This document shows positions 17,881-26,340 of a DNA stretch of 64,000 bases, one piece after another (position 1 is the first letter of the stretch; the number at the start of each line of letters is the position of its first letter). The stretch covers positions 62,001-126,000 of the forward strand of contig NZ_BMQU01000015.1 in assembly GCF_014648275.1 (NCBI RefSeq). Reading direction: 5' to 3'. The notes below the pieces were generated by a model. It was not told the DNA's origin, searched no databases, and worked only from the letters and a program-made list of their open reading frames with translations. Source of the DNA: Pseudomonas laurentiana. Lineage in GTDB: Bacteria > Pseudomonadota > Gammaproteobacteria > Pseudomonadales > Pseudomonadaceae. Made by a program: the position numbers and the translations under genes.

Positions 17881-19031
17881 ACCTGCGCTACAGCGAAGAG
17901 CAGCGCCTGCTCGCCGACAGTGCCCGGGATTTTCTTGCGGCCCGCAGCCCTGTCGCGGCCCAACGTCGGCTGCGTGACGAGGGCTCGGCGCTCGGCTTTG
18001 ATCCGCAGCTGTGGCATGCCGCCGTGGACCTGGGCTGGAGTGCGATTCCATTTCCGGAAAATTACGGTGGCCTGGACTTTGGCTGCATGGGCCTTGGGCC
18101 GGTATTCGAGTCTCTCGGTCGCAACCTGGCGGCCACCCCCTTGCTGTCGAGCGTGGTGCTGGGCGGTTCGCTATTGCACCTGGCAGGCAACCCACAACAA
18201 CAGGACCGCTGGCTGAATGCCCTGATCAGCGGCGAGAAGCGCCTGGCCTTGGCCTTGGATGAACAGTCGCGTCATAACCCGTTGGGCACGGCCATCGAGG
18301 CCAGGGCCGAGGGTGACGGCTTCCGCTTGCAGGGTGACAAGTACTGGGTGGTCGACGGGCTGGGTGCCGATGCTTACGTGTTGGCCGCACGCACGTCGGG
18401 TCATGCCGGAGACGTGCAGGGTATCAGCCTGTTCCTGGTGCCTGCCGATACCCCCGGCGTGCACTGCAGTGCACTGCCTTTGATTGACTCGCGCAACTGC
18501 GCACGGCTGCATCTGGACGGTGTGCAGCTGGGCTGCGACGCGCTGCTGGGCAACCTCGGCGACGGTTGGACAGCTCTGGATGCGGCACTGGACCGTGGCC
18601 GCGCGTGCCTGTCTGCAGAACTGCTGGGCGTGGCTGAGCATGTGTTCCAGACCACCCTCGATTACCTCAAGACCCGCGTGCAATTCGACACGCCCATTGG
18701 CGCGTTCCAGGCCCTGCAACACCGTGCCGCCCAGTTGTACGTCGATCTGGCCCTGGCCCGCAGCGCAGTCATGGCCGGGCTGGCTGCCCTGGACGATGCC
18801 AGCCTCAGTGTGGCCGAGCGTGGCCGACTGGTCAGCCTGGCGAAATGGAAGGCCGGTGATACGGCCATCAAGGTCAGCAATGAAGCGGTGCAGATGCACG
18901 GCGGCATCGGGGTCACCGATGAGCTGGATATCGGCCTTTACCTCAAGCGTGTGCGCGTTGCCCAGGCCTGTTTGGGGGACCGGGATTTTCATTGCGAACG
19001 CTATTCGGCCCTCGACCAGGCTTGCGCCTGA
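17877..19031 (+). CDS. Acyl-CoA dehydrogenase, reduced partner subunit
   Basis: The 384-residue protein begins MNLRYSEEQRLLADSARDFL, carries IPFPENYGGLDFG, and ends with QMHGGIGVTDELDIGLYLKR. At the place where the SEP-x-AGSD flavin segment is expected it reads ALDEQSRHNPLG, so this contact is lost. This matches the partner chains of heteromeric steroid acyl-CoA dehydrogenases. Its ATG overlaps the stop of the upstream dehydrogenase (ATGA), with AAAGGAG before it, which supports an equimolar complex between the two products. The same pattern (one complete and one reduced chain) occurs for the genes at 12691 and 15422. Confidence 0.84.
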   Translation: MNLRYSEEQRLLADSARDFLAARSPVAAQRRLRDEGSALGFDPQLWHAAVDLGWSAIPFPENYGGLDFGCMGLGPVFESLGRNLAATPLLSSVVLGGSLLHLAGNPQQQDRWLNALISGEKRLALALDEQSRHNPLGTAIEARAEGDGFRLQGDKYWVVDGLGADAYVLAARTSGHAGDVQGISLFLVPADTPGVHCSALPLIDSRNCARLHLDGVQLGCDALLGNLGDGWTALDAALDRGRACLSAELLGVAEHVFQTTLDYLKTRVQFDTPIGAFQALQHRAAQLYVDLALARSAVMAGLAALDDASLSVAERGRLVSLAKWKAGDTAIKVSNEAVQMHGGIGVTDELDIGLYLKRVRVAQACLGDRDFHCERYSALDQACA

Positions 19032-19066
19032 GGGCGCAGTACCTCGGCTGTTCTGGAGAACGACAC

Positions 19067-20755
19067 ATGAGCATTGAACGATGGCAAACCGCGTGGCAGC
19101 AATTGATTGCGCCGGGCTCGCCTTTTGAAGTGATAAGCCCGGCGGACGGTGGCCCACGTTGCTTCCGGCATACCGCGCACGACCTTATGCAGGCAATCGA
19201 TGCCGGGCGAGTGCATGGCGATCGTGAGTTTCTGGTGTGGCAAGCGCAACGGCTGACCTTTGCCGAGTACTTCGATCAGGTTGACCGGCTGGCCGGGCAA
19301 ATGGTCGCCTGTTTTGACGTGCGTCCTGGTGATCGAGTTGCCATCGCGATGCGTAACCAGCCGGCCTGGCTGGTGGCGTTCGCTGCAACCCAGCGTTGTG
19401 GGGCGGTGTGTGTACCGCTCAACAGTTGGGGGCTGCGCGATGAGCTGCTGCACGGGGTGCAGGACAGCGGTGCCCGCCTGTTGCTGTGCGACGAGCCGCG
19501 GTTGAACGTGCTGCAGGACGACCTGGCTGGCGAGCAGTTGCCAACGATCGTTGTCGGAACGGAGCGTCAGGCCCAACTGCCTGAGTACTGCCTTCGTTAT
19601 GAAGACCTTTTGGCCGACGTGTGTTTGCCGGTTCCACCGGTGACGATAGATCCCGACGCCCCGGCACTGATCCTCTATACCTCGGGCACCACCAGCCGTG
19701 CCAAGGGTGTGCTGTCCAGCCACCGGGCGGTTTGTCAGGCGCTGACCGCGCTGGAGTTCCAGAGCGCATTCTGTGCGCTGAGTTCACCTGAGCGTATCAA
19801 CGTGGTGATCCAGAGTGGTTATCCACCGACCTCCCTGATGGCGGTGCCGCTGTTCCATGTCAGTGGGTTGCATGTGCAATTTCTCTCGGCGCTGCGCAGC
19901 GGTCGGCGCGTGCTGCTGATGTACAAATGGGACGTCGAGCGCGCCCTCGATCTGATCCGTGATGAACACTGCACTCAGTTCAACGGTGCGCCGGTCATGA
20001 TGCAGCAATTGCTCGCATCACCGCGCTTTGGCTCTGCGCAGACTGCCAGCCTGTTCGGGCTGGGCCTGGGCGGCGGCGCATCGTCCAGCAGCTTGCTGGC
20101 TGACATGATTGCGCGCAAACCCGACGCCATCGGTGGCAGCGGCTATGGGCTGACCGAAAGCAACGGTATCGGTGCAGCCATCGGCGGCGATCAGTTCGTC
20201 TACAAACCGACAACGGCCGGCTGGCCATTGCCGATAGTCGATGTGCGCATCGGCGATGACCCGCAGCAACCGTTGCCCAACGGGTCCAGTGGCTTGATCT
20301 GGCTGCGTTCGCCAACCCTGATGAGCGGCTATTGGAACCTGCCCCAGGCCAGTGCCGAGGCCTTGCGCGGCGGGTGGCTGGACACGGGTGATATCGGCTA
20401 CCTGGACGAGGAGGGGTTCCTCTGCATCACCGGGCGGCTCAAGGACCTGATCAACCGCGGCGGCGAGAAAATTTCAGCAGCGGAAATCGAAGCCTGTGCC
20501 TGCGAGATGCCCGGTGTTGACGAAGCCGCGGCATTTCCCATTCCCGATCCGGTACTGGGTGAGGCCGTGGCGTTGGTGATTCACGGCAACGCAGGGCCGA
20601 TGCCCGACCAAGAGCACGTCTGTGCCTTCATTGCCCAGCGATTGGCGGGCTACAAGGTACCGGCGCGGGTCTACTCGCAGGGTGAACCACTGCCCCGTAA
20701 CGCCACCGGCAAAGTGCTCAAGAGCGCGCTGAAAGAAAGGTGGAGCGCACCTTGA
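19067..20755 (+). CDS. Acyl-CoA synthetase (AMP-forming ligase)
   Basis: This 562-residue adenylate-forming enzyme shows the phosphate loop LILYTSGTTSRAKGV, the GYGLTESNG motif, the hinge segment LDTGDIGYLDEEGFLCITGR, and the C-terminal lysine in PRNATGKVLKSALK. It would activate the acid substrate to its CoA ester with ATP, the entry step for the dehydrogenases, hydratase and aldolase encoded upstream. GGAGA precedes the ATG at 19067. It is the last enzyme gene of the operon before the DUF1329 gene, from which it is separated by an operator-like site. Confidence 0.88.
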   Translation: MSIERWQTAWQQLIAPGSPFEVISPADGGPRCFRHTAHDLMQAIDAGRVHGDREFLVWQAQRLTFAEYFDQVDRLAGQMVACFDVRPGDRVAIAMRNQPAWLVAFAATQRCGAVCVPLNSWGLRDELLHGVQDSGARLLLCDEPRLNVLQDDLAGEQLPTIVVGTERQAQLPEYCLRYEDLLADVCLPVPPVTIDPDAPALILYTSGTTSRAKGVLSSHRAVCQALTALEFQSAFCALSSPERINVVIQSGYPPTSLMAVPLFHVSGLHVQFLSALRSGRRVLLMYKWDVERALDLIRDEHCTQFNGAPVMMQQLLASPRFGSAQTASLFGLGLGGGASSSSLLADMIARKPDAIGGSGYGLTESNGIGAAIGGDQFVYKPTTAGWPLPIVDVRIGDDPQQPLPNGSSGLIWLRSPTLMSGYWNLPQASAEALRGGWLDTGDIGYLDEEGFLCITGRLKDLINRGGEKISAAEIEACACEMPGVDEAAAFPIPDPVLGEAVALVIHGNAGPMPDQEHVCAFIAQRLAGYKVPARVYSQGEPLPRNATGKVLKSALKERWSAP

Positions 20756-20758
20756 TTT

Positions 20759-20776
20759 TTAGTCTTTCCGGACGAT
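20759..20776. promoter_or_regulatory. Putative operator upstream of DUF1329 gene
   Basis: TTAGTCTTTCCGGACGAT keeps GTC and CGGACGA of the perfect palindrome at 2242 (11-12 of 18 positions). One half-site is good and the other is degraded. It starts 4 bases after the ligase stop, so the DUF1329 gene may have its own regulated promoter. Confidence 0.4.
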
Positions 20777-20843
20777 GTTGGCGCCGCCAGAACACGAACA
20801 ATAGGCCCATACACGCAAGCCTTATCAGCGAAGGAGGCAATAC

Positions 20844-22226
20844 ATGAAAATAACAAGAACAGGTGTCGTGCTCGCAGCCGCAATAACCGCCCATGTCGGG
20901 ATTATCGGTAGCGCATACGCCGAGGTATCGCCTCAGGAAGCCGCCAAGCTGGGCAAGGAACTGACCTGCGTCGGTGCCGAGCAGGCCGGTAATGCTGAAG
21001 GAACCATTCCCCCGTACACGGGTAAATACCTGGGCGAAGTACCGGGCTGGAATCACGTGAAGTTCTCGGGGGACCAGCCTGTGGACCCTTACGCGGCGGA
21101 GAAGCCGATCCTGGTGATCACCGCACAGAACATGAGCCAGTACGAGACGCACCTGACCGAAGGTCAGAAAGCCCTGCTGAAGAAGTACCCCACCACGTAC
21201 AAGATGAACATCTACCCTGGGCATCGGGATTTTCGCTACCCGGATTACGTGTGCCGGCGAGCGATGCAGAATGCGCTGACTGCCAAGCTGGTCAATGACG
21301 GCCTGGGCATTGAAGGCCTCGGCCAGGTACCGTTTCCGATTCCGAAAAACGGCATGGAAGTGCTTTGGAACCATCAGTTGCCGGCGCGTGCCTACACCGA
21401 GGAAAAGATCAGCGACCTGGCCTCCGTGTTGCCTAACGGCAGCATCGGTTGGGGCCGTGCCCATGCGCGCAACCTGTCACAGGCCAACTCGCCAACGGTC
21501 GAACCCAAGACCGAAGACAAGGTGCAGGCCATGAGCTACAACACGACGCTGAAACCGGCCCGTGACAATGGCGTGATCAGCATTGCCCACGAACCCTACA
21601 ACTTCGCCACCGAATCCCGTCAGGCCTGGAGCTACAGCCCGTCGACTCGACGTGTACGGCAAATGCCGGGTTACGGCTACGACCAGCCAATGATCGGCAC
21701 CAACGGCACCATGACCGTCGATGAGGACCGTTTGTTCAACGGTGCGCCGGAACGCTACACCTGGAAGCTGATTGGCAAGCGTGAAATCTACAGCCCGGCC
21801 AACGCGTTCAAGCCGAACGCAGGGAACATCAAGTACGCTGACATGCTGACGCCCAACCACCCCAATCCTGAGTTCATGCGCTATGAATTGCGGCGTGTCT
21901 GGGTGGTCGAGGCCGACCTGAAGGAAGGCTATCGCCACGTGTATGGCAAGCGGGTGCTGTTCATTGACGAAGACACCTGGAACGCAGTCATGGCGGACAA
22001 CTACGACGCCCGTGGGCAGCTGTGGAAGCATGCGATGATCAACTACTACTACCATCCGGACATGAGCGGCTGGCAGGCCGGTTCGCAGTTTTTCATGGAC
22101 TTGAACTCGGGCCAGTACACCGGGTACGGGATGACCAACGAAGCGAAGAGGGGGCCAATCCTGAACGAGAGCAAGTTCACGCCGGACATGTACACCTCCG
22201 ACGCGGCGCGGGCTATCGGTCGCTGA
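20844..22226 (+). CDS. DUF1329 periplasmic/outer-membrane-associated protein
   Basis: The 460-residue protein has a signal peptide (MKITRTGVVLAAAITAHVG...AYA, cut after residue 26) and then the DUF1329 body with repeated Tyr- and Trp-rich strands (WSYSPSTRRVRQMPGYGYD; YADMLTPNHPNPEFM). DUF1329 proteins resemble LolB-type lipid carriers and are often found beside DUF1302 proteins in clusters for hydrophobic substrates, where they are thought to help move the substrate across the envelope. No DUF1302 gene is seen in the window. GGAGG lies close upstream of the ATG. It ends the island and is followed by an intrinsic terminator. Confidence 0.85.
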   Translation: MKITRTGVVLAAAITAHVGIIGSAYAEVSPQEAAKLGKELTCVGAEQAGNAEGTIPPYTGKYLGEVPGWNHVKFSGDQPVDPYAAEKPILVITAQNMSQYETHLTEGQKALLKKYPTTYKMNIYPGHRDFRYPDYVCRRAMQNALTAKLVNDGLGIEGLGQVPFPIPKNGMEVLWNHQLPARAYTEEKISDLASVLPNGSIGWGRAHARNLSQANSPTVEPKTEDKVQAMSYNTTLKPARDNGVISIAHEPYNFATESRQAWSYSPSTRRVRQMPGYGYDQPMIGTNGTMTVDEDRLFNGAPERYTWKLIGKREIYSPANAFKPNAGNIKYADMLTPNHPNPEFMRYELRRVWVVEADLKEGYRHVYGKRVLFIDEDTWNAVMADNYDARGQLWKHAMINYYYHPDMSGWQAGSQFFMDLNSGQYTGYGMTNEAKRGPILNESKFTPDMYTSDAARAIGR

Positions 22227-22253
22227 TCGGCACACTGTCGTCGCTGCACCTTC

Positions 22254-22283
22254 AAACCCTGCCGGTCACCGGCAGGGTTTTTT
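22254..22283 (+). terminator. Rho-independent terminator
   Basis: AAACCCTGCCGGT and its reverse complement form a 13-bp stem closely followed by a run of six T. It ends the long catabolic operon 28 bases after the DUF1329 stop. Confidence 0.9.
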
Positions 22284-22314
22284 GTCTGGGTAGGCCTGGA
22301 AACCCTCGTTGGCA

Positions 22315-22704
22315 TTACGCCATCGGCGTACACAGCTCTACCAGCAGCCCATCAGGGCAGCGCAGGTATGAGACGGTTTGCCCCCAGGGCTTTTGCTCGG
22401 GAGCCTTGAGTTCGGTTGCGCCGCAGGCCAATGCCTGGGTGTGGGCGGCCTCGACGGCGTCGGTGGCGAGTGCGATTTCCATGCCCAGCGGTCGGGTTGA
22501 TTCAGCCGCCAGCACCAGGCCTTCTGGCAAGTTGGCCTGGCCTAGCGCCTGCGAGGCAAAAGCCAGTGTGGTGGCCCCGGTGTCCAGTTCGCCATAGTCG
22601 CCGGACTCATGCAGAAAACGCCGGGTAATGCCAAAGGCACGTTCAAAGAACGCCAGCGATGCGGCGACATCGGGTACGTAGAGAATGGTGTACGCAAACT
22701 TCAT
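22315..22704 (-). CDS. VOC family (glyoxalase-fold) protein
   Basis: The 129-residue protein has two beta-alpha-beta-beta-beta modules of the vicinal oxygen chelate fold: KFAYTILYVPDVAASLAFFERAFG at the start and WGQTVSYLRCPDGLLVELCTP at the end. Such proteins are metal-dependent lyases, dioxygenases, isomerases or antibiotic-binding proteins; nothing here fixes which. The start at 22704 is chosen for AAAGGA 7 bases upstream. It is convergent with the DUF1329 gene and lies ahead of topB on the same strand. Confidence 0.82.
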   Translation of the reverse strand: MKFAYTILYVPDVAASLAFFERAFGITRRFLHESGDYGELDTGATTLAFASQALGQANLPEGLVLAAESTRPLGMEIALATDAVEAAHTQALACGATELKAPEQKPWGQTVSYLRCPDGLLVELCTPMA

Positions 22705-22752
22705 GGGTAGTCCTTTACTGTAAGTTGATCCAACTTCTATACACATTTTATT

Positions 22753-24708
22753 TTAGCGGGCTTTCGGCGCCGCCGCTTTTCTGGGGCGTTTTGCGTTGGT
22801 CGATGGTTTGCGTGCGGGTGCTTTGCGTTTCTTTTTCCACGGCGCGCCGTTACGCCCGGCCGGAATGGCCGGGCCGCTGATGGTGAGGGTGAGCCCGACG
22901 CATCGCTCGACCTGCTTGCTCATCCATGCCGATTGTTTGGCGACGAACGCCTCCAGGCTCATTTCGCCGCTTTGCACCATGTCCAGCGCCTGCTCCCAGA
23001 TGGCGGTAGTGCCGGGGTCGGCAATGGCCCGAGGTACGGCGTCGATCAGGCTGCAGGCCGCTGGGGTGGCCGACAACGCCTTGCCGTTCTTCACCAGATA
23101 GCCCCGGTCGAGCAGGCCCTGGATGATCCCGGCACGTGTCGCTTCGGTACCAATACCCGTGGTGTCCTTGAGCTTTTGCTTGAGCCGTGGATCGTCAACC
23201 AGCTTGGCGACGTTCTTCATGGCCTTGATCAGGTCGCCTTCGGTGAACGGTTTGGGCGGTTGAGTCCAGAGGTCCTTGAGGTTGACCCCGGCCACGGCGC
23301 AGTGCTGGCCCTTGCTCAGTGCCGGCAGCACCTGTGCTACCGGTGCTTCGCGACCTTTGCCTGGGGTCAGGGCTTCGGGCAGGGCGCGGCGCCACCCCGG
23401 CTCGATGATGCGCTTGCCAACGGCGCGCAGGGCCTGGCCGGCACAGTCGAAGTCGGCTTCGGTGCGGTCGTACTCATGGTGGGGCAGGAACTGCGCCAGG
23501 TAGCGTGCGCGGATCAGGCTGAACACGGCCTTGTGCTTGCTTGGCAAGCGTCCCAGGTCGATAGCTGCAGCGGTGGGGATGATGCCGTGGTGGGCACTGA
23601 CCTTTGCATCGTTCCAGGCCCGTGAGCGGCGTTGTGGCTCCAGGTAGGGTTGCAGCGCTGCCAGGCTGGCGTCAGCCCGGCCCAGTGCGGCGAGAATCGC
23701 CGGAGCCTCGCTGTGCTGGCTCAGCGGCAGGTAGCCACAGTCACTGCGTGGGTAGGTGATGACCTTGTAGGTTTCGTACAGCGCCTGGGCAATGTCGAGG
23801 GTTTCCTGGGCGCCCAGGCCCAGCTTTTTCGAGCAGAGCTCCTGCAGGGTGCCGAGGTCGAAGGGCAAGGGTGCGGTTTCGCGTACCCGTTCGGTACTGA
23901 CGTTCACCACCTCAGCACTGGTCTCGCCGCCAATGGCCTCGGCGGCGTGCTGTGCCAGGGCCTGGTTGAGGCAGCGGCCCTGATCGTCACAGGCGTCTTC
24001 CGGAGCACGCCATTGCGCGGTAAAGCGCGCATGGGCGCTGCTCAGCGTAACCTCGATGGCCCAGAACGGTACCGGCACAAAATCGGCGATGCTGCGGTCG
24101 CGGTCGACCACCAGGCGCAGGGTAGGGGTTTGCACCCGGCCAACCGGCAGCACGCCCTGGTAACCGGAGCGGCGGCCGAGGAGGGTGAACAGGCGGCTCA
24201 TGTTCATGCCGATCAGCCAGTCGGCCCGTGAACGACCCAGTGCCGAGTGGTAGAGGTTGAAGGTGGCTGCACCGGGCTTGAGCGCGGCCAGGGCCTTGCG
24301 GATCGAGGCGTCGTCGAGTGCCGACAACCACAGGCGCTGGATTGGCCCGCGGTAGCGGCAGTGCTCGACCAGTTCACGGGCGATCATTTCACCTTCGCGG
24401 TCGGCGTCGGTGGCGATGACCAGTTCACGGGCTTCGCCAAGCAGGCGTTTCACCGCCTTGAACTGGCTGGCGGTTTTCGGCTTGACCAGCATCTTCCACT
24501 GTTGCGGAACGATGGGCAGGTCTTCCAGTACCCAGCGTTTATAGCGGGCATCGTAGGCGTCAGGTGGTGCGGTTTCCAGCAGGTGACCAATGCACCAGGT
24601 GACGCAGAGGTCGTTGCCGACCCAGCAGCCATCGCCTCGCCGGTTGGCGCCGAGGACTTTGGCGATATCTTTGGCCTGGGAGGGCTTTTCGCAGAGAAAG
24701 AGGCGCAT
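22753..24708 (-). CDS. topB: DNA topoisomerase III
   Basis: The 651-residue type IA topoisomerase has an N-terminal Toprim domain (FLCEKPSQAKDIAKVLG; ATDADREGEMIARE with the metal-binding acidic triad), the ALGRSRADWLIGMN segment, and the catalytic tyrosine in ITYPRSDCGYL. The last 40 residues are a Lys/Arg/Pro tail (KKKRKAPARKPSTNAKRPRK) typical of Pseudomonas TopB. It relaxes negative supercoils and decatenates replication intermediates. It stands alone with no operon partner. Its start, MRLFLCEKPSQ, is the usual family start. Confidence 0.95.
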   Translation of the reverse strand: MRLFLCEKPSQAKDIAKVLGANRRGDGCWVGNDLCVTWCIGHLLETAPPDAYDARYKRWVLEDLPIVPQQWKMLVKPKTASQFKAVKRLLGEARELVIATDADREGEMIARELVEHCRYRGPIQRLWLSALDDASIRKALAALKPGAATFNLYHSALGRSRADWLIGMNMSRLFTLLGRRSGYQGVLPVGRVQTPTLRLVVDRDRSIADFVPVPFWAIEVTLSSAHARFTAQWRAPEDACDDQGRCLNQALAQHAAEAIGGETSAEVVNVSTERVRETAPLPFDLGTLQELCSKKLGLGAQETLDIAQALYETYKVITYPRSDCGYLPLSQHSEAPAILAALGRADASLAALQPYLEPQRRSRAWNDAKVSAHHGIIPTAAAIDLGRLPSKHKAVFSLIRARYLAQFLPHHEYDRTEADFDCAGQALRAVGKRIIEPGWRRALPEALTPGKGREAPVAQVLPALSKGQHCAVAGVNLKDLWTQPPKPFTEGDLIKAMKNVAKLVDDPRLKQKLKDTTGIGTEATRAGIIQGLLDRGYLVKNGKALSATPAACSLIDAVPRAIADPGTTAIWEQALDMVQSGEMSLEAFVAKQSAWMSKQVERCVGLTLTISGPAIPAGRNGAPWKKKRKAPARKPSTNAKRPRKAAAPKAR

Positions 24709-24877
24709 GGCCGATGACGAGTCTGGCGGCTATAGAAGGTGCATAGCATGCGCAGGGTGGCAGCGAGAGGCAAGCGATATCTGTATGGATGTACAGTTTT
24801 GTGTGTCTGCTGGTTTGCCAGGGGGCTGAGCAATCCGCGGGTGCGGTCTTGCCAGCTGCCTGACTCTCGCAGGGTGT

Positions 24878-24892
24878 GCGGGCCTTGCCCGC
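24878..24892. repeat. REP-like hairpin
   Basis: GCGGGCCTTGCCCGC is a perfect 6-bp inverted repeat with a 3-base loop, followed by GATGCAGGC. This is the form of the REP palindromes scattered in Pseudomonas genomes. It sits in the 250-bp gap between topB and the sulfhydrylase gene, where nothing else is evident. Confidence 0.55.
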
Positions 24893-24958
24893 GATGCAGG
24901 CACCGCGAACTCATGGGCCCCCACCGATAGCAACCCTGCTAACGGGACAAAACCCGGC

Positions 24959-26239
24959 TCAGCCTTGTTTAGAGGCGTCCAGCGCCTGGGCCAGGTCGGC
25001 CAGGATGTCGTCGCTGTGCTCGATGCCAATGGACAGGCGCACCATGTCTCGTGGCACACCGGCCTTCTCCAGTTCTTCGTCGTTCAACTGGCGGTGGGTC
25101 GTGGAAGCCGGGTGGCAGGCCAGCGATTTGGCGTCGCCAATGTTCACCAGGCGCACGACCAGTTTCAGCGCATCGATGAAGCGCGCGCCTGCTTCCTGGC
25201 CGCCCTTGATGCCGAACGAGAGAATCGACGCCGGCTTGCCGCCGGTGTAGCGCACGGCCAGGTCATGTTCGGGGTGGTCCGACAGGCCGGCGTACTTCAC
25301 CCAGGCAACCTGTTCATGCTCACGCAGGTAGTTCGCCACTTTCAGGGCGTTCTCGGTATGGCGTTCCATGCGCAGGGCCAGGGTTTCCAGGCCTTGCAGG
25401 ATCAGGAAGGCGTTGAACGGCGACAGTGCCGCGCCGGTGTTGCGCAGCGGTACTACGCGGCAGCGGCCAATAAAGGCTGCAGGGCCGAAGGCTTCGGTGT
25501 AGGTGACGCCGTGGTAGGACGGGTCGGGGGTGTTGAGCAGGGCAAAGCGCTGCTTGTGCTCGGCCCAGGGGAAGTTGCCGGAGTCGATCACGATGCCGCC
25601 GATGCTGGTACCGTGGCCGCCGATGTACTTGGTCAGCGAATGCACGACGATGTCGGCACCGTGTTCGAACGGGCGGCACAGGATCGGGGTGGCCACGGTG
25701 TTGTCGACGATCAGCGGCACGCCATGGCGGTGCGCGGCGTCGGCCAGTGCCTGGAGGTCGACGATGTTGCCCGCCGGGTTGCCGATGGACTCGCAGAACA
25801 CTGCCTTGGTCTTGTCGTCGATCAAGGCCTCGAGTGCGGCGATGTCGTCATGGGCGGCGAAGCGGGTCTGGATACCGAAGCGCGGCAGGGTGTGGGCCAG
25901 CAGGTTGTAGGTGCCACCGTAGAGCTTGGCCACCGAGACAATGTTGTCGCCAGCCTCGGCCACGGTCTGGATGGCGTAGGTGATGGCGGCCATGCCCGAT
26001 GCCACGGCCAGCGCACCGACACCGCCTTCAAGCGCGGCCATGCGCTTTTCCAGGACATCGTTGGTGGGGTTCATGATCCGCGAATAGATATTGCCAGCCA
26101 CCTTCAGGTCGAACAGGTCGGCACCGTGTTGGGTATCGTCAAAGGCGAAGGAGGTGGTCTGGTAGATCGGTACGGCAACGGCCTTCGTGGTTGGATCGGG
26201 GCTGAAGCCCGCGTGAATGGCCAAGGTTTCCAGCTTCAT
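24959..26239 (-). CDS. O-acetylhomoserine/O-succinylhomoserine sulfhydrylase
   Basis: The 426-residue PLP enzyme of the Cys/Met metabolism family begins MKLETLAIHAGFSPDPTTKAVAVP and has the PLP-lysine segment VHSLTKYIGGHGTSIGG and the phosphate-binding region MAAITYAIQTVAEAGDN. It combines an O-acylhomoserine with sulfide to give homocysteine in the cytoplasm, a direct sulfhydrylation step towards methionine. The start at 26239 is chosen because AGGGA lies upstream and because the protein then begins at the family position. The sulfite reductase gene at 31241 makes the sulfide such an enzyme would need. Whether acetyl- or succinyl-homoserine is preferred cannot be read. Confidence 0.88.
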   Translation of the reverse strand: MKLETLAIHAGFSPDPTTKAVAVPIYQTTSFAFDDTQHGADLFDLKVAGNIYSRIMNPTNDVLEKRMAALEGGVGALAVASGMAAITYAIQTVAEAGDNIVSVAKLYGGTYNLLAHTLPRFGIQTRFAAHDDIAALEALIDDKTKAVFCESIGNPAGNIVDLQALADAAHRHGVPLIVDNTVATPILCRPFEHGADIVVHSLTKYIGGHGTSIGGIVIDSGNFPWAEHKQRFALLNTPDPSYHGVTYTEAFGPAAFIGRCRVVPLRNTGAALSPFNAFLILQGLETLALRMERHTENALKVANYLREHEQVAWVKYAGLSDHPEHDLAVRYTGGKPASILSFGIKGGQEAGARFIDALKLVVRLVNIGDAKSLACHPASTTHRQLNDEELEKAGVPRDMVRLSIGIEHSDDILADLAQALDASKQG

Positions 26240-26340
26240 GCATTCATTCCCTGAGAGTTTGGTTGGAGGAGCGTGAGCATGGGCTGCAGTATCAGCGTCG
26301 GTCAAGAGCCGCCAGCCTGCTGAAACGCTCCTCCTGTAGC

